64,000 bases of DNA from ENR-C587 sp942493235 (GCA_942493235.1 OW818676.1:930001-994000), one strand, 5' to 3'; positions 27,630 through 37,837 are shown, numbered from the stretch's first letter. Notes: generated by a model from the letters alone, not told the origin. A program made the numbers and translations.

Positions 27630-30059
27630 TTATTCGGATACATTCTTTTCGTTAACTACTGACACAGTTACTGTTCTCGAGTAGAACCTGCCCTCCGGTG
27701 TAGAATTGTCATATAATAAAGGCTCTTGCTCGCCATTGCCGGTTACTGAATATTTCACATCAAATACTTTGTCGCCGTTAGTAAATCCTTCGAATATTCT
27801 ATTGTCTATCAGTAGCAATGAATCGTAAGCGTTTATTGGTTTATCCAAGTCCGGCAATATGCCTTCGGTATCGAATATTTTCTTAGTGGCAAACAAAGCT
27901 CTGTTTTTCGATAATACTCTATTAGTCAAAGAATCTCCGAGCATATCCGAAAAACCTATAATATTCAAATTAGCACCCTCAGATAGTGAATTCTGGACTA
28001 AATCAACAATCTGTTTATTTTTTGATTCAATTCTAAAGCTTTCGTATTCAAAAAGAATTAAGCTATATTTATAAAAAGAAGAATCCAATTTAAGCAGTTC
28101 TACTTCTATTTGACCGTCTTTAGTACATTTCTGACCGAACTCATCAATAACAGTGAAATCATAATATAAATTTCCTCCTTTATCAATCATTTCGGCTTCA
28201 CGGTCTTTAAGGCTCATTTCAATTATTTCCGGCAGATTGTTTTCGCCTTCGTATTTTGCAAATTGTTTTCCGTTTTGAGCTATATTTAACTGCCAATGAT
28301 ATTTCTGGTCATTAATTTGTATTTCCGGTAAAAATACGAATTGCAAAGGGAATACTTGATTTAAAGTATCGGTAGTAATTACCGGGTCGAGCAAGAAAGC
28401 ATTCTCCGGAGTAGTCTGAATCTCCACTCTTTGGTTTTCTTCTGCAGATTCTTGAAAATGGTTTTCAAAGCCTGCAGTCGAAGGCTTCATCGGCAAACCC
28501 TTGGTAATTTCATTATACTTGATATTAATTCTTGAGCTGTCTATGTCCCAAATACTCATCAGATATTGCTTTATATTATTTGCTCTGGCTGTGGCTAATT
28601 CAAAATTGCTTATTTCTTCAGGCAGTTCAGAGAGGCAGCCGACTAAATCGATTGTAGTTTCGGGGAATTCTCTCATTCGGCACCCGAGAATATTTAGCAA
28701 ATCATGATATATCTCAATAGCATTAAGCTTGTGCATTTCTCTCAAGTCAAAACCAAAAGTCGATGTGCGGCTCATTGATTTATATCTGTCCGGTATCTCG
28801 TCCGAACCTGTTTTATAAAATATATAGCTAAGCAGAGGTCTTACATTCGTAGTGATTTTGCGAAGTAGTTGTATGGTTTTTTTTGTATATTTCTTATTAT
28901 CTTTAATATCTACACCATAAGCAATTAAATCAGTTTTAAGGTTGAACTGCCTTTCGCCCACAATAAATGATTTCTCAATATTAACTTCTTTTTCCTGCTC
29001 ATCGATTACATTAAGTGAATATGTATATTCTCCGTCAAGATTAGCAAATAGTAAGGAGTCATTTTTCAATTGTAAAATCATTTTGTCCGGTAGATTGCCT
29101 TTACCCTTTTTCGAGATTATTACTTCATCGGCTCTGAACAGCTTGAATTCCCAATTATTAATTCCGGCAGGAGCTTCAACTGTAGGAGTAAATACTAATT
29201 CCTCCGGTTGAAACTTCAGAATATTTGTATTACAGGAATTAAATTTTCTGATTTCAAGTACATCGGTAGTTGTTATATCAGCATTTAAAGGCAAGACTTC
29301 GGGATGTGAAAACTTCAAAGAAGCCCCTATTCTGGTTGAATAATTATACCAATCATAATTTTTGATGACCGGAGATAGAGGTACCATATATGATAATTCA
29401 GGGCATAATTTAATAGTACCCTTTTTATTGAGAATGAATTCATAAGACAAGCCCCCTTTAATTGCGTAAAATGGCTTGGGAACCGAAGGTAAATTTTGAT
29501 TGATGATTACATTTCTTTCTCTTTTGCCATTTTCAAAAGTTCCGAACTCTGAAGGGAATTTTATGGTTTCTTTTTGAGAGAAACTAGCATCAAGGCAATA
29601 GCCAGCTCTAAAACCAAGGGTCATTAACAGAGGCGGTAGTGGTCTGACTCCTACATAAAAATCGGCGAACAGATTACTGAATTCCGTCTCTAAGCTGTGA
29701 GTAATTAGTCCGTTACCAACTTTATCTCCATTCTGATATTGAAAATCTTGGTCGGTAAGTAATTGGTTAGTATATTTTTCAAAGCCTAATCTCGAACCGA
29801 TTATAAAGTACTTAAATATAGGGTATTCAGCTAATGCTCCGAATTCATAACCATTACCTTTGCCCCCGTCAAATTTGGGGCTACAACTGAAATATCCGGG
29901 AATATTTTTAAAGTCGGATTTTTGATTGATAATTACTATATTTCCAAATAGTCCGTATTGAAAACGGGCATAAATATCATCGGCAGTAAGTGGCTGACTA
30001 CCAATTAATATTATCAAGCATCCAATCAGAATAAACCTAAAAAGTCTTATAATATTCAA
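27630..30059 (-). CDS. OmpA-family outer-membrane protein with two OmpA-like domains
   Basis: An 809-residue exported protein. It has a signal peptide (about 1-26, ending SQPLTADD) and an N-terminal region of alternating beta-strand character (about 30-260) that could be a membrane barrel. Two copies of an Ig-like/OmpA-like unit follow. The first OmpA-like segment (about 400-540) includes DLVGCLSELPEEISNFELATARANNI. The second (about 660-800) includes NIIGFSDMLGDSLTNRVLSKNRA, matching the peptidoglycan-binding consensus of a GxxD turn followed by N...LSxxRA. The likely role is anchoring the outer membrane to peptidoglycan or a structural partner for secretion. It follows the T9SS-type gene by 15 bp on the same strand, so the two probably form an operon. 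Confidence 0.8.
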   Translation of the reverse strand: MNIIRLFRFILIGCLIILIGSQPLTADDIYARFQYGLFGNIVIINQKSDFKNIPGYFSCSPKFDGGKGNGYEFGALAEYPIFKYFIIGSRLGFEKYTNQLLTDQDFQYQNGDKVGNGLITHSLETEFSNLFADFYVGVRPLPPLLMTLGFRAGYCLDASFSQKETIKFPSEFGTFENGKRERNVIINQNLPSVPKPFYAIKGGLSYEFILNKKGTIKLCPELSYMVPLSPVIKNYDWYNYSTRIGASLKFSHPEVLPLNADITTTDVLEIRKFNSCNTNILKFQPEELVFTPTVEAPAGINNWEFKLFRADEVIISKKGKGNLPDKMILQLKNDSLLFANLDGEYTYSLNVIDEQEKEVNIEKSFIVGERQFNLKTDLIAYGVDIKDNKKYTKKTIQLLRKITTNVRPLLSYIFYKTGSDEIPDRYKSMSRTSTFGFDLREMHKLNAIEIYHDLLNILGCRMREFPETTIDLVGCLSELPEEISNFELATARANNIKQYLMSIWDIDSSRINIKYNEITKGLPMKPSTAGFENHFQESAEENQRVEIQTTPENAFLLDPVITTDTLNQVFPLQFVFLPEIQINDQKYHWQLNIAQNGKQFAKYEGENNLPEIIEMSLKDREAEMIDKGGNLYYDFTVIDEFGQKCTKDGQIEVELLKLDSSFYKYSLILFEYESFRIESKNKQIVDLVQNSLSEGANLNIIGFSDMLGDSLTNRVLSKNRALFATKKIFDTEGILPDLDKPINAYDSLLLIDNRIFEGFTNGDKVFDVKYSVTGNGEQEPLLYDNSTPEGRFYSRTVTVSVVNEKNVSE

Positions 30060-30074
30060 TATTAATTCCCGATT

Positions 30075-32373
30075 CTATTTTGAAACACTCATTAAACGAT
30101 TAATTATTTGTCCGTTTATTCGTAAAGAATAGATATAAGTCCCGGGAGCTAAATCATCGGACTTCATTTCTATTGTATATTTACCCGGAAATACATTTCC
30201 CAAAGTAACATTTTTAACTACTCTGCCATATACATCAGAGATAATTATAGCAGCATTGCCACGCTCCAATATTCCAAATTCAATATTAGTAAATTCAGAG
30301 TAAGGATTAGGGTAATTCTGCTTTAAAAAATAATTTGTATTTGTAGGGTCGAATAGTCGTGTACCGCCCTGATAGCATAAGCCGATAATTTTCACTGCCG
30401 AATCAATATAAGTATTGGTACTTTGGCAGTCTGTCCATTCAAAAGATTCTATGGAAACAGTGGCACTATCCGTATTGCCAAGCACCGCTTGAAGTATCAT
30501 ACTGCTTAGTAAAGTATCCCCGGCTATTCTCTTGCCACTTAAAGTAATATAACGGTTCATATCGTCCATTACTCCGGCAGGAGTTCCGTCAACCGGAACT
30601 AATACCGTTTTATTAAATTTTATAACTGCTGTATAATCATATAGCGAACAATCATCTAAATGTTGCTCGGCTCGAATTTTCAGTGGTATAGTTACTCTAT
30701 CGCCTAATTGCACTATCAGCAATGTATCATTTAGGGCAAGGGTAGTTGCCGGTGAGTAATTGGTGATAGTTACAGGATCTGATGTATTGATGCAATTATT
30801 AAAATCTGTAACAGTTACTGTGTAAGTACCGGGACTCGTTACTTTTATATTTTTTGTAGTTTCGCCGTTAGACCACAAATAGGCGGCATAAGTACCTATT
30901 GTCTCTATTTCAGCCGTATCGCAAATACAAATATCAGGATTGCCAATTACTTGTATTACAGGTTTCGGAGGCAACTTTGCTATAACATTTACTATATCAT
31001 AACCGATGCATCCTTTGCTATCAGTTACTTTTAGTTGATATTGAGTATCATTGGTAATATCCACAATTGGATTCTCGATAGATGCCGAAGATAGCCCCGT
31101 AGCGGGAGTCCATTCAAAAGTGTAAGGTGGGTTTCCTCCGGTACTGGTACCGCCTATTTGAATAGTTTCCTGCCCAATACAATAATTTCTCTCCGGTCCG
31201 GCATCGGCTTTAGGAGCATCATTTACGATTACTACTATTTCTTTGTGTGCTATTAGACAGCCATTCCCGATAGCACCGTCAACAATATAAGTAGTATTTT
31301 GTAAGGGCTGTACTGTTATAGTCATTTCATTTGAAGTAAACCCGGGCGGAATAGAAGTCCAAGTAACACTAACAATTTCATTTTGATATTCTTCCGGTAC
31401 AGATAATGAAATTTCCGCTGTCTCGTTAGGGCATATTTCATTTGAAGTAATTTGATACTGCAAATCGAAATTATTAGTGCATTCAAAGCAATTTTCTGTG
31501 CGGTAATATATGCCAGTTAGATTCCAAGAGTATAACTCTTCATAAATACCCTCGCATGGTTTAAGAATAAAATTCACCGAGTTTTGATTTTGTGTAAGGC
31601 TAATATCACGAATTTCAAAATTCCAAAAATTCCTATAAACAATAAATGTTTCATTGTTTATAGTTCCTTCGATAAATTCAACATCGACATTTACATTTAC
31701 ACTGTTTTTTAATGGGACATTTCTCTGTATATCCGAAGCCAAAAGAAAACCTTTAGCATCGTCAGTAGCTTGGCATACATTTAATCCTTGCATAATATAT
31801 TCGGAATCTTCACAATATGTATTAACGCCGTCATCAATTACCAAATGCCCTTGAAAAGTTTTTGAATAGTCTTTATAGACAATCATTAAAGCTATACCGT
31901 TAATCCAATATTCAAGGGCGTTAATATTTATAGTATATTTTCCGTTTCCGTCAATTATATCCTGAATATTGATTCTATACGAAAACGAACGGTCACCACT
32001 CCAGCCAGTTCCGTTATCTATTCCTGTTATCTCGGCAATATACGATTTTTGTACACCTTTTGGGTTTTTAACAGTAACCGTATATACCGGTACTGTTGTT
32101 GTACTTAGTTTCAGCAATAACAAACCAAATATATGAGTCCATAATGCTGGAGCATGAAGATTCCGGCAACTCGGTAATTTCATATTCAATCGGTAATGGA
32201 GTACCTTTGGGTCCGGGATTAGCAGCGAATAAACTTGAATCTCTGTTAGTAATTTTCGTATATCTATAGATAAAATCTAAGCCACAAGCATGCTCATCAA
32301 CTAATCTGCTTAATTGTTGAGAGAATAGGGCTGTACCATAAAGCATCAATAATATGTATAAGACTTTCTTCAA
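30075..32373 (-). pseudogene. T9SS-secreted Ig/PKD-like protein, interrupted by a frameshift
   Basis: Two overlapping frames make one gene. The upstream 101-codon frame (from 32373) holds the start and signal peptide MKKVLYILLMLYGTALFSQ. The downstream 704-codon frame (to 30075) carries the body, including PKD/Ig-like repeats (GGTSTGGNPPYTFEWTPATG...YQLKVTDSKGC, YLWSNGETTKNIKVTSPGTY), a cohesin-like segment and a C-terminal T9SS sorting tail (LKQNYPNPYSEFTNIEFGI...GTYIYSLRINGQIINRLMSV). The frames cross near 32095-32115 within an ACAACAACA stretch, where a one-base extra residue would explain the break. The second frame alone has no signal peptide and so could not be exported. This is either a real mutation, a slippage-controlled switch or a sequencing error. 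Residues after the join read ...TVPVYTVTVKNPKG. Confidence 0.75.
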
Positions 32374-32562
32374 GCTTAGTTCCCTTTAATTATAACCAAT
32401 TGCAAAAATAGCAATATTTATTGAACTTTTATAGCTTTGAATCAATATTTTTTAAAATATTCAATAATTAATATCAATATAATTGAGATTTTGTTTCACA
32501 AGACTGTTTAAAAACTTGAATTAATGTATTTTTCTATAAAATGATAACTTTTAGACAGTCCC

Positions 32563-32844
32563 CTATTATGTGTGGGTAAGCAAATAAATAAATCTTTCTC
32601 ACAACTGCGTTAGCTGTTGAACATCGGTAATAAACATTGATTAGTCCCTACACTCTTTCTTCTCTTTTTGTTGTTAAAACAAGAGAGTGTTGGTGTATCT
32701 CATTATGTTACTGATGTTTAACTCCTACGGAGTTAAATTTTCTAATCAAAGATGTTTATCCAATAAGATATCAAAAATCAATGTTTGATAAATAAGGATT
32801 TTCTTTATACTAATAACAAATATTTGCTAACCCACTTAAAATAG
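32563..32844 (+). repeat. 282-bp element with terminal inverted repeats (family A-long), copy 1
   Basis: The left end CTATTATGTGTGGGTAAGC and right end GCTAACCCACTTAAAATAG are inverted relatives sharing GTGGGTwAGCAAATA. Inside are the hairpin unit (CAACTGCGTTAGCTGTTGAACATCGGTAATA, about 32602-32632), a CTTTTTGTTGTTAAAAC block and an AACTCCTACGGAGTT hairpin (about 32711-32726). Two further copies lie at 35317-35591 (reversed) and 57113-57395. It has no coding capacity and resembles a MITE. Confidence 0.75.
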
Positions 32845-32867
32845 TGCAGACCCGAAATAAATCTATT

Positions 32868-35207
32868 CTAATCCTCTGCCAGTACAATCAGCAAATCATC
32901 TTCAGAGATAGTAAACGAATAGTTCTTATTCGGATTAATTATAAATTTCGTATTCTGCTCGGCAATTACATAGCCGATAGCTGTTTCATTTTTATCAATT
33001 GCGGACTCTACTAATGTGGCGAAATTAACACTGCTGCCCATAGTGCAATATTTATTTGCCGGGCGTAGGTAAATCTCTGAGCCGTCTGCATTAAAAAGAG
33101 TCGAGAATACTTGCTCAAGCTTTTTTTCTTCAGAAAGCTGAGCTAATATGGAGCTTATAATGTTTGTACTGACTATAAAATCACTTACATCCGGATTATT
33201 AATTAGTTCTCGGTTATTATCATTAATAATTTCTGCTGTTATAGTAAAATGTCTCTGCTTTGCTTTCGTAATATTTCTAAGATGAATTAGCGAAACTAAT
33301 GTAACAGAGTCAGCGGCTTCGGCATCTTGTAAATAATCATAATAACTTAAAACCGTAACATGAGAAATGTTTTCTGTTACTTCAAATAAGGTATCATAGT
33401 CTTCAATATCGCCCGATAAAAATTTAATTTCGAGATTAGATAGTTCAAAAGTATTATCAGAGTGTTTATAGTAAAAGTTAGGGATTTCACTTTTGAAATT
33501 GTTCATGACAGTGTCGAAATATTCAATTTCACTGTCTAAATTAGTAATTACCGTGATATAGCTTTTGATTTGTAGATAGTCATTAATTTCTTTTACAATT
33601 TTCGCCAATTTAGAATTTGCTCCCAGAATCAAAATATTCTGTGATGCTACTGCTCTCGAAAACCCTTGAATTATGCTATCATTTTTGATATGATAATTCA
33701 GATTTGTCAATTTAATAGTCGAATCATCTTGAGATAATACTATCAATTTATCATTTTGATTTATTTTATAATCCGGTACCGGATTGATAATTACTTCATT
33801 ATTATTGATTACACCTATCGGGCAACATTTATCATAAGCAAGCAATATATTTTTATATGATTTACCGACTAATGGCTCAGGCACGGAGTTAATATAAAAT
33901 TCACTGCCGTCGAAACCAATAATTTCGGTATATACTTGAGATAAATGTGCCTGAAGAGAAGTCTGAGCAATAAGTCGGGCGACGAAATCTTGGCTTTCAA
34001 AAAATATAGTTTTCCCATTAGAAATTGATTTAGCAACTTTTATCATATTTGAATTCTGCATTTCGGCAATAATATGGAAATCATTATCAGCTTTTTCATC
34101 GGTATGATTGATTAATGCAATAATTGATTTAAGAATTAGTAAATCGGTTTCATTTTTGTCTGCTTCGTTTAGCAGGATAATACTTCTTGAATTCCACGCA
34201 TTTACCATTTTTAAATTGCTTAAATCAGACTTTGAACCGGTGCGACAAATAATTTTAGTAGTTCCGGTATTACGGAAATGTTCCTCAATTTCAAAATCCA
34301 TTTCTTCTTTATCTCTATCGGCAAGAATCACAATATAAGCTCTTTCTTTGCTGTCGTTGGCTTCGATTAATTCTTCAATTATTTTGAATACATGTAGTGA
34401 CCAGCCTAAAATAAGCGTGTGAGATTTTTTGAAAATCTGAGCTTTACCGCGACGCTCTTCAGCTTTAGCCGATTCCATATCTGAAGTAATAATACCGATA
34501 AATAAATTTAAAAATATCATAGCAGACATGAAAAGAAATGAGCCGAAGTAAAGTACAAATACCCAGTCTTGATAGCCGCTATTTTCCCAAACGCTGATGT
34601 CAACGCCATTTATTTTAACAGTAATATCTTGAATCCATGACCAGCCCTCGAATGTAATAATAAACAATGACTTCATAGTACTCCAAATAGTTCCGAAATC
34701 ATCGACCGCATATTTGCCGAAAATATCAGTTCCAATTACTCCATAAATATAGAATAACAAACTGAGTAAAATCAGTACATAAGACATTTTCGGTAAGCTT
34801 TTTACAAGTGATAAGAGCAATATTTTAAGATTTTGAATTTTTTCGAATATTTTAGCAAGTCGCAAGATGCGAGCTAATCGAAAAACTGCAAAAAATTCGG
34901 TATTTGAATTCGGGTATAGCATCGGCAGAAAGCATAATGCGACAATTACAAAATCAAATATATGCCATGAGTCATAGAAGTAGCGCCAAGGGCGTTTTGC
35001 TTCAGCAAGCACTTTTACTAATATTTCTATTACAAAAATAAATAAAATTGTCTGGTCGATAAATAATAGTGTTTTCTCGTATTGAGTTGATAGATAATCC
35101 GATGTTTGCAAGCCGACAACTATACCGGCTAAAAGAATTATAATTGTTATAAAATTATCAAACCATTTTGAATCGGAGATATTTTTAGCGATTTTAAAAA
35201 GCCCCAT
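32868..35207 (-). CDS. Voltage-gated (BacNav-like) ion channel fused to CASTOR/RCK-like regulatory domains
   Basis: A 779-residue membrane protein. Residues about 15-245 form a six-helix channel: S4 FRLARILRLAKIF has basic residues every third position (about 110-122), and the pore loop TFEGWSW (Glu187) matches the TLESW selectivity filter of bacterial sodium channels. The S6 helix is SAMIFLNLFIGIITSDM. From about 255 a nucleotide-binding region begins with KKSHTLILGWSLHVFKIIEEL and later TKIICRTGSKSDLSNL, resembling CASTOR/POLLUX and TrkA-N/RCK domains. A second such unit starts near 519 (QNILILGANSKLAKIVKEI). RCK domains normally gate potassium channels in response to ligands, so joining one to a sodium-type filter is unusual. 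The gene lies between two inverted copies of a 280-bp repeat. Confidence 0.82.
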   Translation of the reverse strand: MGLFKIAKNISDSKWFDNFITIIILLAGIVVGLQTSDYLSTQYEKTLLFIDQTILFIFVIEILVKVLAEAKRPWRYFYDSWHIFDFVIVALCFLPMLYPNSNTEFFAVFRLARILRLAKIFEKIQNLKILLLSLVKSLPKMSYVLILLSLLFYIYGVIGTDIFGKYAVDDFGTIWSTMKSLFIITFEGWSWIQDITVKINGVDISVWENSGYQDWVFVLYFGSFLFMSAMIFLNLFIGIITSDMESAKAEERRGKAQIFKKSHTLILGWSLHVFKIIEELIEANDSKERAYIVILADRDKEEMDFEIEEHFRNTGTTKIICRTGSKSDLSNLKMVNAWNSRSIILLNEADKNETDLLILKSIIALINHTDEKADNDFHIIAEMQNSNMIKVAKSISNGKTIFFESQDFVARLIAQTSLQAHLSQVYTEIIGFDGSEFYINSVPEPLVGKSYKNILLAYDKCCPIGVINNNEVIINPVPDYKINQNDKLIVLSQDDSTIKLTNLNYHIKNDSIIQGFSRAVASQNILILGANSKLAKIVKEINDYLQIKSYITVITNLDSEIEYFDTVMNNFKSEIPNFYYKHSDNTFELSNLEIKFLSGDIEDYDTLFEVTENISHVTVLSYYDYLQDAEAADSVTLVSLIHLRNITKAKQRHFTITAEIINDNNRELINNPDVSDFIVSTNIISSILAQLSEEKKLEQVFSTLFNADGSEIYLRPANKYCTMGSSVNFATLVESAIDKNETAIGYVIAEQNTKFIINPNKNYSFTISEDDLLIVLAED

Positions 35208-35316
35208 TTTAGATTACCTTTTAGCATAATTTGAATTAATGAATAACTTGAAGAATTTGTAAAAGGTAAATTTATATATTTTTATTCAATATAACAAATT
35301 AATATTTTGGTCTTCG

Positions 35317-35591
35317 CTATTTTAAAATAATTGGTATTAATATAAAGAAAATCCATATATATTAAATATTGATTTATAATATTTTATTGGATAAACATCT
35401 TTGATTTTAAATTTTAACTCCGGTAGGAGTTAAACATCGGTAATATAATGAGATACCCCGGCACCGTTTTCTTGTTTTAACAACAAAAAGAGAAGAAAAA
35501 GTGTGGAGACTAAACAATGTTTATTACCGATGTTCAACAGCTAACGCCGTTGTAAGAAAGATTTTTATATTTGCTTACCCACACATAATAG
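35317..35591 (-). repeat. Family A-long element, copy 2 (reversed)
   Basis: Reversed relative to the copy at 32563-32844. It contains AACTCCGGTAGGAGTT (hairpin), the GTTTTAACAACAAAAAGAG block and the hairpin unit ACCGATGTTCAACAGCTAACG (about 35527). The end nearest the channel gene has lost about 13 bp of the terminal repeat. Together with copy 1 it brackets the channel gene. Confidence 0.75.
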
Positions 35592-35924
35592 CGAAATATC
35601 AAATATGTCCTCATCAAGAGGCTGTCCCAAATTTGTCATTTTGAACGATTGGAGAATTCAGACAAAGTTAACTTATTGATAATACTGGATTCATCGTTGC
35701 ATTCAGAATAACGATTTGGCTATATTATTAATTTTAGATAACCTCATCAGAGACTTTGAGTAATTGTTTTTGTGGAAAAAACGCTAGTAATAAAAGGCGT
35801 TTACACAGTCTCTTTAGAGGCAGGAGCAGAGATGTGATATGTTCTACTTCATATAGGAAATGATTATAATATATGAATTGGCACTATTCACCGGTAGCGA
35901 ACCCCAAGAACCGACCACCTAACC
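35592..35924. repeat. Family-B element and family-C right arm
   Basis: A diverged family-B copy occupies about 35619-35748 (GAGGCTGTCCCAAATTTGTC at left, AATTTTAGATAACCTC at right). It is followed by the right arm of family C (TTTACACAGTCTCTTTAGAGGC near 35804, ending TAGGAAATGATTATAATAT near 35874). The left family-C arm is missing, apparently replaced by the reversed A-long element. Confidence 0.65.
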
Positions 35925-35963
35925 CCAAAAAAAAAGCTGTTAAAAAATAACAGCCTTTTTTAT
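35925..35963 (-). terminator. Terminator of the sigma/anti-sigma operon
   Basis: AAAAGCTGTTA and TAACAGCCTTTTTT form a stem around AAAAA. On the minus strand a T-run follows the stem, 15-20 bp past the stop of the gene at 35980. Confidence 0.8.
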
Positions 35964-35979
35964 AAAATTTGATTTCTGC

Positions 35980-37266
35980 TTAGAAATGATAAGAAATCCC
36001 TGCGGTAAATGACAGCTTTTTACTTGCTAACCACTCTACTTTATTTTGATAAAATACCATAGTGCCTTCTAAAGCAGTATAAAAGGTGAAAGTTTTAGAT
36101 ACATCATAGTCTAATCCCACTAAGAGTTTAGACAAAGGTCCCAATTCACTTGCACCGATTAAAAATGTACCGAATGGAGCAGCTTTGATACTCGGAATAA
36201 TATAAGTGTTTGAACTATATCTAAGACCTAATGCTCCCCAGAACATACTCGGGTTGTCAATACTTACTAATTTAGCTGTCTCCCATTTATCAAAATATTT
36301 TTTTTCGAATGGTTCAAATCCACCCTCTATACCGACAGCAAAATTATCTGAACTTAACATATTAGTATAAACGCCGATTGAAACAGAATTATAAAGTGAA
36401 TTTGTAAAATTATATCCACTCGAAAAAGTAGTTCCGGCGATACCTCTAAGAGTAACGAAACTATTTTTTAGTTCAAATCCTCCAGAAAATATACTAAAGC
36501 TGTTTGTAAATCCGGCTCCGTTGTTTGATGGAGGATTCATATCCGGTGTACTTGCCGGACGAGAATTTGAATAGCTTAAAGCAGAAAACGATTGACTAAC
36601 TTGCTGAGCATCTAAATTGCTATTATTCGATTGTTGTATTCCAAAATCCTTATTATCAGCAGGATTAATCTCGGGATTAGACCGCGAGCCATCAGCTAAG
36701 CCATCAGAATCAGAAAAAGCATTATTTATTTTTGCTTTATGATTAGAGCTTACATTTGAATTTTTTGATACCGGATATTTAGGATTTTCGGATTTAGTAA
36801 TTTCATTCTTATTCTTACTATTATCTTTACTATTATCACTTTGAAGGGAATTAGCATTGATTCCAGTAGATTGAATTGAAGAATCGGCATAATTATTATT
36901 ATAATCGGAGTGCTGAAAACTATTAAATGTAAACAGTCCAACAACTATAGCGGCAGCAACAGGAATTACTGCTTTTTTAACAAATCCAATAAAAGGAGAT
37001 TTAGTAGCAACGTTAACTACAAAACTTTGAGGTACGCTAAGCCCTAATCCCTTAAAGACAGATTCTTTCAATTCCGGAGACGGGTTGAAAGCTTCAAAGT
37101 CTTCGGCAATTCCTTTGTCGATTAATTGGAAATCCTTATATTGATTTTCAATTTCAGGATTAGCTCTAATAATATCGTTTAGCTTATCGAATTCAGCTTT
37201 AGATAAACTATTTGAGTTTAATCCGTCGTACAAATCCATGAAATCGTTGTTTTGTGCCATAATCAT
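35980..37266 (-). CDS. Membrane-spanning anti-sigma-like protein with C-terminal beta-barrel-like domain
   Basis: A 428-residue protein directly after an ECF sigma gene (7-bp gap). The N-terminal cytoplasmic part (about 1-90) is helical and, by position, a sigma-binding domain; no zinc-binding HxxxCxxC is present. One membrane helix (about 93-113, VIPVAAAIVVGLFTF) is followed by a long Asn/Ser-rich, low-complexity stretch (about 115-255). A C-terminal domain of alternating strands (about 260-428) ends in the aromatic YHF, as outer-membrane barrels do. The same architecture appears in the protein at 52288-53664. It may span inner membrane, periplasm and outer membrane, and transmit envelope status to the sigma factor. 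Function is inferred from context and architecture. Confidence 0.65.
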   Translation of the reverse strand: MIMAQNNDFMDLYDGLNSNSLSKAEFDKLNDIIRANPEIENQYKDFQLIDKGIAEDFEAFNPSPELKESVFKGLGLSVPQSFVVNVATKSPFIGFVKKAVIPVAAAIVVGLFTFNSFQHSDYNNNYADSSIQSTGINANSLQSDNSKDNSKNKNEITKSENPKYPVSKNSNVSSNHKAKINNAFSDSDGLADGSRSNPEINPADNKDFGIQQSNNSNLDAQQVSQSFSALSYSNSRPASTPDMNPPSNNGAGFTNSFSIFSGGFELKNSFVTLRGIAGTTFSSGYNFTNSLYNSVSIGVYTNMLSSDNFAVGIEGGFEPFEKKYFDKWETAKLVSIDNPSMFWGALGLRYSSNTYIIPSIKAAPFGTFLIGASELGPLSKLLVGLDYDVSKTFTFYTALEGTMVFYQNKVEWLASKKLSFTAGISYHF

Positions 37267-37273
37267 AATTTAT

Positions 37274-37837
37274 TTAGTTATCAGACATTTCGTTAATATA
37301 TTCAGATAGCAACTCTCTGATTTTCTGTTTCGCCCTGAAAATTCTAATTTTTACCGTCGGAAGAGTAGAGTCAGTTAACTCTGCAATTTCTTGATAGGAG
37401 CAACATTTATATTCTCTAAGAATAAATGCCTCTTTATAATCCTCCGGCAATTTTTTAATTGCTTTTTTTATCAAATCAAGCAATTCACTATTATCAGTTC
37501 CTCCGTCTATGCTGAAATGCTCTGTCTCGGAATATTCAATCATATTCTTTTCTTTGGCTTTTAAATTAAGGCATTTGTTTCTGGCTATCCTTAATAAAAA
37601 AGCCGGGACATTAGTCATCAATTTACCCGTACCGGCAGTTCTGTAAAACTGCATAAAAGTATCCTGATAAATATCTTTTGCAATATCCTTATCCCCCAGA
37701 AACCTCAAGCAATAAGCCCATACTCTGGCAGAATATCTGTCGTAGAGTACAGAAAAAGCTTTCTCGCTAATGCTTTTTTCTTCAATAAGCAATTCATAAA
37801 GCTCTTTATCGCTAAGATTTCTTAAATCTTTATCCAT
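37274..37837 (-). CDS. ECF (sigma-70 family) RNA polymerase sigma factor
   Basis: A 187-residue sigma factor with only regions 2 and 4. Region 2 includes AFSVLYDRYSARVWAYCLRFLGDKDIAKDIYQDTFMQFYR (about 27-68), and region 4 has LPEDYKEAFILREYKCCSYQEIAELTDSTLPTVKIRIFRAKQKI (about 133-175), a helix-turn-helix that binds the -35 element. It is first in an operon with the membrane anti-sigma/barrel protein. It is closely similar in layout to the sigma factor at 51596-52162. A TGTAACAAAA box 30 bp upstream may be its own target. Confidence 0.92.
   Translation of the reverse strand: MDKDLRNLSDKELYELLIEEKSISEKAFSVLYDRYSARVWAYCLRFLGDKDIAKDIYQDTFMQFYRTAGTGKLMTNVPAFLLRIARNKCLNLKAKEKNMIEYSETEHFSIDGGTDNSELLDLIKKAIKKLPEDYKEAFILREYKCCSYQEIAELTDSTLPTVKIRIFRAKQKIRELLSEYINEMSDN

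Noticed and set aside
35876..35892. TTGGCAC near 35876 as a second sigma-54 promoter
   Set aside because: The downstream TTGC half is absent and it points into a terminator.
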